From Suttonella ornithocola (lineage in GTDB: Bacteria; Pseudomonadota; Gammaproteobacteria; Cardiobacteriales; Cardiobacteriaceae), in the NCBI RefSeq assembly GCF_001889065.1, contig NZ_LWHB01000023.1, forward strand, positions 1-11,119: a DNA stretch of 11,119 nucleotides, written 5' to 3'. Every line of letters begins with the position of its first letter. Position 1 is the stretch's first letter. A program made the position numbers and the translations under genes. The notes below the pieces were generated by a model. It searched no databases. It was not told where the DNA came from and worked only from the letters and a program-made list of their open reading frames with translations. Below are positions 5,842 to 11,119 of this stretch, piece by piece.

Positions 5842-7650
5842 TTATGCACCAATAACACCGCCATCTTCTTTGGTAATCATAATCACAGATGAACGTGGAC
5901 GTTTTCCAGTGTGAGGGAATGTTGAGTCCCCTGCTTCACCCGGATGCTGAATGTTAACAAACATAGTTTTATCATTATTTGCAAAGGTCAGCCCTGTAAT
6001 TTCGCAGGAGTTAGGTCCTGTTAAAAAGCGGCGAATTTCTCCATTCTCTGGATCTGCGCAAAGCATTGAGTTATTACCTTGTCCAGCATAATCACCCTCA
6101 TTGCTATATTTACCATCTGCCTGTATCCAAATGCGCCCACCTTGGTCAAATCCAATTCCATCTGGACTATTGAAAGTATTGGCTTTTGTGATATTTGGTG
6201 TACCTGAGCGTGGATCACTATCAGGATAAATATTCGGATTACCCGCCATGACAAACATATCCCAATGGAAGCGGTTTGAAGTGTGGTCGTCATTATCTTC
6301 TGCCCATCGGATAATTTGCCCGTAAATATTGTCTTTACGTGGATTCGCTGGATTAGGCGGTAGCTTCTCACTTCCCCGCTTACTATTATTGGTTAATGTG
6401 CAAAAAACTTTTCCATTAAGTGGATTAACTGCTATCCATTCTGGACGATCCATTGTAGTTGCATTTACATAGTCTGCCGCTCGACGAGTATAAATAGCAA
6501 TATCCGCTTGGTCTTTAAATCCATTTTCTCCATGAGTTAGTGTTATCCACTTTCCTTTCCCTTCTAAAGGTTTATCACCGCCTAAGAATTCTGCCACATA
6601 TAAGGTTCCATTATCCAATAATGTCATATTATGTTTGCGGTCGCCTTCAATATATTTATCACGACTAACAAACTTATAAATACGTTCTCCTCTTTCATCG
6701 TCTCCCATATAGGCGACAACATGACCGTTATTTGCAACATGGATAGCAACATTTTCGTGCTTAAACCGTCCAAGGGCCGTACGTTTAATCGGTTTATGAT
6801 TAGGGTCAAGGGGATCAATTTCTACTACCCAACCATAGTGATTAAAGCAATTAGGATGCTTAGCAACATCAAAATGAGGATCATATTTTTCCCAACCATA
6901 AGTAGATTGTGCTGCTATACCATATCGTTTCATTTCTGGTGTAATAGCGTTTTCATCACTGGCGCCAAACATATCATCAAAATTTTCTTCACAGGTAACA
7001 TATGTTCCCCAAGGCGTTTTACCACTAGAACAGTTAGCAAACGTCCCATTGACAGCTATCCCATCAGGAAAATCTTTATCTTTTAATTGCTCATTACCTT
7101 TGGCAGGCCCAGAGAATTCCATTGGCGTGTGTGCCGTTACGCGGCGATTATACTGCCCCGCTCTATTAAAACGCATTTGATTATTCGGCATTTTTTCTAG
7201 CGTAATGATAGACAAACCACAGGCATTTTGTCCTTTTAGAACTTCATCTACTGTTTTAGCCAGTTTGCCTCCATGAGTATAAAGTGTCTCAGGGTTAATA
7301 TATTCATTATTTATAGCTAATACGCCTTGCTTATCATCAACATCATAATACTGCATACCATCATTATTATCGCCAAATTGCAAGGCTTGGTCTGAGCCAG
7401 TATTACTACCATCATCTTGAAAAGATGGCGCATTTTCAAACATTGGTTCGCCCCAAGAAATTAACACATCGGCACGATAGCCTTCTGGTACTACAATATG
7501 ATCTTTAGCAGCAGCAGGCACAGCAACAAAATTAAGTAGTTTGCTTGGCGTGTCAGCTAAAACTTTAGGGCTAAATCCTCCTAAAAAAGCAGCACCTGAT
7601 AAAGTTTCACTTGTTTTTAGAAAGCGGCGACGAGATGAATTAACTTGCAT
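5842..7650 (-). CDS. phoX: PhoX-family (DUF839) Tat-exported alkaline phosphatase
   Basis: This 602-residue periplasmic enzyme is predicted to release phosphate from organic phosphate monoesters. PhoX enzymes use calcium and iron and are exported folded. The N-terminus has the twin-arginine motif SRRRFLK (6-12), a hydrophobic stretch (about 16-25) and a likely cleavage site after VLA (32). Family landmarks are KTPWGTYVTCEENFDDMF (211-228, with Cys220 and Glu221 as probable metal ligands), GRFKHEN (294-300), YMGDDERGERIYKF (314-327) and PDGIGFDQGGRIWIQADG further on. It is full length for the family. The ATG at 7650 has GTGAGG upstream as its only likely ribosome binding site, ten bases away and buried in a leader hairpin. 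I saw no clear Pho box upstream. Family members differ in true substrate, so phosphatase activity is inferred. Confidence 0.9.
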   Translation of the reverse strand: MQVNSSRRRFLKTSETLSGAAFLGGFSPKVLADTPSKLLNFVAVPAAAKDHIVVPEGYRADVLISWGEPMFENAPSFQDDGSNTGSDQALQFGDNNDGMQYYDVDDKQGVLAINNEYINPETLYTHGGKLAKTVDEVLKGQNACGLSIITLEKMPNNQMRFNRAGQYNRRVTAHTPMEFSGPAKGNEQLKDKDFPDGIAVNGTFANCSSGKTPWGTYVTCEENFDDMFGASDENAITPEMKRYGIAAQSTYGWEKYDPHFDVAKHPNCFNHYGWVVEIDPLDPNHKPIKRTALGRFKHENVAIHVANNGHVVAYMGDDERGERIYKFVSRDKYIEGDRKHNMTLLDNGTLYVAEFLGGDKPLEGKGKWITLTHGENGFKDQADIAIYTRRAADYVNATTMDRPEWIAVNPLNGKVFCTLTNNSKRGSEKLPPNPANPRKDNIYGQIIRWAEDNDDHTSNRFHWDMFVMAGNPNIYPDSDPRSGTPNITKANTFNSPDGIGFDQGGRIWIQADGKYSNEGDYAGQGNNSMLCADPENGEIRRFLTGPNSCEITGLTFANNDKTMFVNIQHPGEAGDSTFPHTGKRPRSSVIMITKEDGGVIGA

Positions 7651-7654
7651 AATA

Positions 7655-7687
7655 AATTTGCCTCACTGTGGTTAAGTGAGGCAAATT
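7655..7687 (-). promoter_or_regulatory. 13-bp-arm hairpin in the phoX leader, covering its ribosome binding site
   Basis: AATTTGCCTCACT (7655-7667) is perfectly complementary to AGTGAGGCAAATT (7675-7687), with a seven-base loop. In the minus-strand transcript the 3' arm contains GTGAGG, the only Shine-Dalgarno-like sequence before the phoX ATG, and the stem ends five bases before that ATG. It is also 43 bases after the yccF stop, so it may act as a terminator, although the following bases (ATTATG on the message) are not a clean T tract. It could do both: end yccF transcripts and gate phoX. Confidence 0.6.
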
Positions 7688-7706
7688 ATCTTTATTATTT
7701 GTTACC

Positions 7707-7727
7707 GTTTTATAACAACAATAAAAC
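7707..7727 (-). repeat. Short inverted repeat between yccF and phoX
   Basis: GTTTTAT (7707-7713) pairs with ATAAAAC (7721-7727) across a seven-base loop, just after the yccF stop. The stem is AT-rich and weak. It may be part of the transcript end or a protein-binding site near the phoX promoter. Confidence 0.3.
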
Positions 7728-7729
7728 TT

Positions 7730-8128
7730 TTAGTCTTTAATTGGTGTAATACTCATTCCTATAGGAGCAAGAGAAAATCTAATCATTTTTAGATGTTGCC
7801 AGCCAAATGGAATACCAATGATAGTAACAAAGTTTGCAACTGCAGCTATCAAATGCCCCAAAGCTAACCACCAACCTGCTAAAATCAACCAAATAAGATT
7901 TCCAATACAGCCTAAAGGCCCACTAGATAATCCCTCTTTTCCTAAAGATTGATTATCAACTGCTTGATAGCCAAAAGGCCACAATACAAATCTCGCCATT
8001 TTAATGCAAGCAGGCACCCAAGGTAGCCCTACTACAGTTAATGCCATTAAGAATGCCGACAATAACCAACCTAATGACATTAGAAAGCCACCCATCACTA
8101 CCCAAAGAATATTCAATATAAATCGCAT
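7730..8128 (-). CDS. yccF: YccF-domain inner-membrane protein
   Basis: This is a 132-residue, very hydrophobic protein made of two similar halves. Each is a YccF domain: a membrane segment followed by a GLPW/GIPFGW turn and a basic helix (residues about 4-58 and 72-128, the second with IGIPFGWQHLKMIRFSLAPIG). E. coli YccF is of similar size and has the same two-domain plan. The molecular function is not established. The start has TAGGA four bases upstream. It begins 23 bases after the stop of the glycosyltransferase gene, so the two are probably one transcript. An envelope role is the most that can be inferred. Confidence 0.88.
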   Translation of the reverse strand: MRFILNILWVVMGGFLMSLGWLLSAFLMALTVVGLPWVPACIKMARFVLWPFGYQAVDNQSLGKEGLSSGPLGCIGNLIWLILAGWWLALGHLIAAVANFVTIIGIPFGWQHLKMIRFSLAPIGMSITPIKD

Positions 8129-8151
8129 AAATAAATTCCTAAATAATATAA

Positions 8152-9243
8152 TTAACTGATAAGTGTTTTAAAAAAATGTTCGTGTTCTTCAATAGATTTA
8201 ACAAGAGAAAATTCCGTTTTTAATCTTTCTTTAGCTAACTGTCCCATTTCTTTTGCTTGGCTTGGGTTTGCAATTAGTTGTCCTAAATGCTTAGCAATTG
8301 CCATGGCGTCATGAGTAGGAACAACAAAACCTGTTTTTCCTTCTAAAATTAACTCTTTTCCTCCTCCTGTTGTGGTAACAATAGATGGTGTTGCACCTCC
8401 CATTGCTTCAATAATTGTTTTTGGTAGCCCCTCTCCTTTGATAGAAGGCTGAACTTGGACATCTGCTGCTTTCATTAAACCAATAATATCATTCCGATGA
8501 CCTAATAAATGAATTTGATTTTTCAAAGGATGACTATTAATTAAAGATTGATAAGGTTCTTGTTCAAATCCATTGCCTGCAAAAACTAAATGTATGTTAT
8601 CGGTATAAGATAATTGTCCAAATGCATCAAGCAATATTTCAATTCCTTTACTGGGACGTGCATTTGCTGCACAAATTACAGTAAAAGCGTCTTTAGATAT
8701 CCCTAAAGATGTTAAATCTGTTTTAGGTTCATCATCATACCATTGAATATCATGCCCTTTATAAATAGTAATGACTCGCTCATTGGGTAAAAAACTACGT
8801 TTTCTAACATCATCACGAACTGCATTTGATACAGCAATTACCGCATCTACTCTTGGATGCAAAGCCGTTAAATAACTACTTGGGTCATAGCGATATAAGC
8901 CCCCTACTGTTCCTCTATAAGCAATGACTTTGGTTGGTAACCCTATGGCGGCGAAAGCTAAATTAGGAATAGTCTTAGAATTATAACCATAAGCAATATC
9001 ATAGCCCTTTTTGAGCTCTTTTCTTAAAAACTGGATATGTGAAAAATCAATTTTATTTTTTGGATAAGCCCCAATAGTATGAAGCCCTTGGGTCTGGAAA
9101 CGTTTAAAATATTCATATTCTCCAGGTTGCGTGACTATCGTTATTTCATGTCCTTTCCTAGCAAGTGCAATATAAACTTCTGCTTCTGGTCTTACACTAT
9201 GCGGGCTATCGACCTTATAACCACTATGAACAAGAATTTTCAT
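8152..9243 (-). CDS. GT4-family glycosyltransferase
   Basis: This 363-residue GT-B fold enzyme has no membrane segment and is predicted to transfer a sugar from a nucleotide-sugar donor to an envelope glycan. The N-terminal half (1-170) is the acceptor domain, beginning MKILVHSGYK. The C-terminal half has the donor-site RPSKG (196-200) and the E-x7-E motif at Glu271 and Glu279 in EGLPKTIIEAMGGATPSI, followed by TTTGGGKELI. These are hallmarks of retaining GT4 enzymes. The sugar and acceptor cannot be told from sequence. There is no surrounding polysaccharide cluster, only yccF downstream, so it looks like an isolated lipopolysaccharide or capsule modifier. The ATG at 9243 has no clear ribosome binding site, only an AT-rich leader. 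Confidence 0.87.
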   Translation of the reverse strand: MKILVHSGYKVDSPHSVRPEAEVYIALARKGHEITIVTQPGEYEYFKRFQTQGLHTIGAYPKNKIDFSHIQFLRKELKKGYDIAYGYNSKTIPNLAFAAIGLPTKVIAYRGTVGGLYRYDPSSYLTALHPRVDAVIAVSNAVRDDVRKRSFLPNERVITIYKGHDIQWYDDEPKTDLTSLGISKDAFTVICAANARPSKGIEILLDAFGQLSYTDNIHLVFAGNGFEQEPYQSLINSHPLKNQIHLLGHRNDIIGLMKAADVQVQPSIKGEGLPKTIIEAMGGATPSIVTTTGGGKELILEGKTGFVVPTHDAMAIAKHLGQLIANPSQAKEMGQLAKERLKTEFSLVKSIEEHEHFFKTLIS

Positions 9244-9313
9244 TATTTAATCATTATATAAAATGCTTATCGTCTTATAATTATCCCTCTTTTTCAAGGA
9301 TATCGCAGGATTT
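9244..9313. promoter_or_regulatory. Divergent promoter region
   Basis: Only 70 bases separate the glycosyltransferase and hydrolase starts. TATAAT occurs on the plus strand at 9276-9281, and on the minus strand at 9253-9258 (ATTATA on plus). Each is a plausible -10 box for its gene, though neither has a good -35 at the usual distance. AGGA at 9303-9311 is the ribosome binding site of the hydrolase. Confidence 0.45.
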
Positions 9314-10144
9314 ATGAAAAAAGCAGAATTTTGGCAACATCCAGATGGTCATAATATTCACTATAATTGGCTTCCTACTTCATCTGCTAGAGCAAATCTA
9401 ATACTCGTACATGGTATTGGAGAGCATATTGGTCGATATTGCAACGATATTCCTCATTTTCATGACTTAAGGCTTAATGTTTTAAGCTACGATCAATATG
9501 GACATGGACAAACAAGTGGAACAAGAGGTGGTTTAGATTGCGATAATCGTTTAGATAAAGACTTAGAATGGATAATCAATAAATCTAATGATTTATTTCC
9601 TTCTGAGTTGCCTAAAATTATTTTTGGACATAGTATGGGGGGAGCTGTTGTTGCGAATCGATTAGCGCATTCTACTCAAGGATTAAACGCTGCTATTTTA
9701 TCTTCTCCTGCCCTTAAACCCCATGGCGGTAAACTAAGCAGATGGTTAGCGTTTGGAATGGCAAAATTGGCTCCAGATTTAATCGTAAAACATAAGCTTT
9801 CAATGAAAGTTAGTCATCTACCATCGGTCAATCAACAATTAAAAAATGATCCTCTTTGTCATAAAAAAATTAGTGCGCGCTTAGGAAAATTTATTTTTAC
9901 ATGTGGAGATAACGCAAAAGCCGCTTCGGCAGATTGGAGTATTCCCACCTTACTATTATATGCAGGAAGCGATTATTTGGTTGATCCTAAAGGAAGTCAG
10001 TACTTTGCTCAACAAATATCCCCAAAAATACTACAAGCAAAATGCTTTCAAAACTATTACCACGAAATCTTTCATGAGCAAAATACAAAACCTGTTTATG
10101 AGGCATTATCTGATTGGTTAGATAGTATTCTTGGTAAGAATTAA
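9314..10144 (+). CDS. Alpha/beta hydrolase, monoacylglycerol lipase / lysophospholipase type
   Basis: This 276-residue serine hydrolase is expected to cleave the ester bond of monoacylglycerols or lysophospholipids. The order of motifs is that of the monoglyceride-lipase group (Hydrolase_4): the oxyanion strand LVHGIGEHIGRY (31-42), YDQYGHGQTSG (59-69), the nucleophile elbow GHSMGG (105-110, Ser107), Asp220 in YAGSDYLVD, and His250 in NYYHEIFHE. The catalytic triad is therefore complete. There is no signal peptide, so it is predicted cytoplasmic or loosely membrane-bound. The start has GCAGGA a few bases upstream. It is a single-gene unit, divergent from the glycosyltransferase and ended by a strong hairpin. 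The precise lipid substrate is not determined. Confidence 0.88.
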   Translation: MKKAEFWQHPDGHNIHYNWLPTSSARANLILVHGIGEHIGRYCNDIPHFHDLRLNVLSYDQYGHGQTSGTRGGLDCDNRLDKDLEWIINKSNDLFPSELPKIIFGHSMGGAVVANRLAHSTQGLNAAILSSPALKPHGGKLSRWLAFGMAKLAPDLIVKHKLSMKVSHLPSVNQQLKNDPLCHKKISARLGKFIFTCGDNAKAASADWSIPTLLLYAGSDYLVDPKGSQYFAQQISPKILQAKCFQNYYHEIFHEQNTKPVYEALSDWLDSILGKN

Positions 10145-10147
10145 ATA

Positions 10148-10192
10148 AAAGGCTCTAGACTATCAGGAACAACCTGTTAGTCTAGAGCCTTT
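10148..10192 (+). terminator. Strong hairpin terminator of the hydrolase gene
   Basis: AAAGGCTCTAGACTA (10148-10162) pairs over 15 bases with TAGTCTAGAGCCTTT (10178-10192). The stem can extend after one mismatch through CAGG/CCTG (10164-10167 and 10173-10176). It begins three bases after the stop codon. Only three T residues follow the stem core, so it is a very stable hairpin with a short U tract. Confidence 0.75.
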
Positions 10193-10225
10193 GAAAATTG
10201 AAATTTCTCTATTTTATATTTTTTT

Positions 10226-10502
10226 GCAAAGGTTTCTAGCTATAAAAACACTAAGGCATCCAAAAGCTAATCAAGATGATAGGGAACGCTTTAATGAGAG
10301 TGTCACTAAGTATCAAAAAGAAGAAACTCCGACTGTTTATCTTGACGAGAGTGGCTTTAGAAGTCAGTGGTTACATCGGTATGGATGGTCTGTGAAAGGA
10401 CAACGTTGTTACGGTGAGTAGGATTGGCAGATGAAAAACCCAACCCATGCTATAGGAGCATTAGGTAATGGCAATCTCTTTGCTGTTGGGGCGATTCAAT
10501 TA
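10226..10502 (+). pseudogene. Fragment of a second, different IS630-family transposase
   Basis: The frame 10245-10502 contains KTLRHPKANQDDRERF and the first catalytic acid in VYLDESGF, then LHRYGWSVKGQRCYGE. An in-frame TAG follows at 10419-10421, and the frame goes on as DWQMKNPTHAIGALGNGNLFAVGAIQ. This aligns with the KGEVCHGSDNWHLKNQSNAIGA region of the left-hand copy (residues encoded from base 2) but is clearly diverged, so it is another element. Upstream, family-like sequence (FAKVSSYK, 10223-10246) lies in a different frame and joins at the A5 run 10244-10248, which suggests a lost base. Similarity ends near 10502. The fragment is thus broken by a stop, a frameshift and a 3' truncation. 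Confidence 0.75.
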
Positions 10503-10731
10503 GCTCGTTTTGTCGTACTGAGGTTGGCTATCTGTGGTTCGTCAGTTTGTATGCAAGCTAAACCCATTCAGCTATATGGATATTGAGTTGACGTCGCACG
10601 CATTTTTTGGAAATTCAGCTATAGTGTTTAATAATGTTTTGATAGTAGGATTGAAATTCGAAGTGCAGCACTGCACATTTTACTTCTCAATCTTATTTTA
10701 GAAAACATTGCACTTCAAGGTTGAGTCTAAG
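10503..10731. other. Non-coding junk between IS remnants, with several short repeats
   Basis: I see no gene here. Two direct copies of ATTCAGCTATA lie at 10566-10576 and 10613-10623; the second continues as GTG, recalling the TATAGTG at the end of the IS630 copy. A tight inverted repeat GTGCAG/CTGCAC (10663-10668 and 10671-10676) lies inside a wider pair, GAAGTGCA (10660-10667) with TGCACTTC (10709-10716). These look like ends of other IS elements, possibly of a different family, left after nested insertions and deletions. Confidence 0.45.
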
Positions 10732-11119
10732 CTTATATAGTGCAATCATCTAAAACCCAACCCAATCCAAAGCAGATAAAAGAATAAAGTATCAATACAA
10801 TCCATCCGCCATTCTTTGCTATTTGCTTAATCCAAGCCCACATCTTTTCAATGGGATTTAAGTCTGGACTATAAGGGGGTAACCAAACTATCTCATGCCC
10901 ATGCTCTTCAATGATTGCTTGAATATCACTGCGTTTATGAAAAGCGGCATTGTCCATGACAATTACACTGTTTTTAGGTAACTCAGGTAACAGTGCTTCT
11001 CTCACCCAATGAGAGAAAATATCGCTGTTAATAGAACCATCTATAAGCGTAAGGCAAACAATTCTCCATTGATAATGGCTCCAATCGCATTGCTCTGGTT
11101 CTTTAAATGCCAGTTATCA
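10732..11119 (-). mobile_element. IS630-family insertion sequence, inverted second copy, cut by window edge
   Basis: This is a near-identical inverted copy of 1-417. The shared sequence begins at CTTATATA (10732-10739), which equals the IS end seen at 410-417 on the other strand. It differs from the left copy by single missing bases near 11041 and near 10819, and by one substitution near 11102. The window ends 27 bases short of the equivalent of its own first base. Confidence 0.8.
10733..11118 (-). pseudogene. Frameshifted IS630-family transposase C-terminal part
   Basis: Reading on the minus strand from 11118, the frame matches the left copy (DNWHLKNQSNAIGAIINGELFALRL) and then hits TAG at about 11042, where one base is missing relative to the left copy. 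The protein resumes in another frame from about 11040 with HWVREALLPELPKN, the catalytic VIVMDNAAFHK and PYSPDLNPIEKMWAWIK. A second missing base near 10819 then replaces the C-terminus with unrelated residues (AKNGGWIVLILYS) up to a stop at 10733. Two independent frameshifts make it inactive. Confidence 0.82.

Noticed and set aside
6631..7086. A 151-residue open frame antisense to phoX
   Set aside because: No ribosome binding site, no recognisable domain, and it lies wholly opposite a well-supported conserved gene; it is a by-product of that gene's codon pattern.
1..11119. Composite transposon carrying the whole segment
   Set aside because: The segment contains folK and other chromosomal genes, the right IS copy is inactive, and both window ends lie inside the IS, which is better explained by assembly stopping at a repeat.

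Overview
The window is AT-rich DNA from a proteobacterium. A Tat-exported PhoX phosphatase, a lipobox lipoprotein, a two-domain YccF inner-membrane protein and a PFGI-1-class ICE partition module all point to a Gram-negative host. A low-GC gamma- or betaproteobacterium fits best, but I cannot name a genus from sequence alone. Both ends lie inside near-identical inverted copies of one IS630-family element, at almost the same point of the transposase gene. The window therefore looks like a contig that stops at a repeated IS rather than a designed segment.

Layout from left to right. Positions 1-417 hold the 3' end of an IS630 element. Positions 467-3756, minus strand, hold a tight four-gene operon: a small ribbon-helix-helix-like protein, ParA, a ParB of the kind found in PFGI-1/ICEHin1056-class integrative elements, and a DUF2857-like protein. 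This is the conserved leading module of such an ICE. Nothing else of the element is visible, and the IS begins about 50 bp past the last gene. Positions 3757-3903 are a control region rich in inverted repeats, including a perfect 20-bp palindrome over a -10 box. Positions 3904-5218 are a patatin-like phospholipase lipoprotein gene broken by an exact 7-bp tandem duplication. folK (folate synthesis) follows it after one base and ends at a strong terminator shared with the convergent phoX gene.

Positions 5842-9243, minus strand, carry phoX, yccF and a GT4 glycosyltransferase, read in the order glycosyltransferase, yccF, phoX. A 13-bp-arm hairpin lies in the phoX leader and covers its likely ribosome binding site. 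Divergent from these is a monoacylglycerol-lipase-like hydrolase (9314-10144) closed by a strong hairpin. Positions 10193-10731 are a graveyard of IS fragments, and 10732-11119 are a decayed second copy of the left-hand IS630 element.

The cargo between the mobile DNA is mostly ordinary: envelope and lipid enzymes, phosphate scavenging and folate synthesis. The points most worth a second look are the ICE partition remnant with its upstream RHH-like gene and palindromic control region, the 7-bp duplication that may act as an on/off switch in the phospholipase, and the leader hairpin of phoX. I found no convincing wholly new system.
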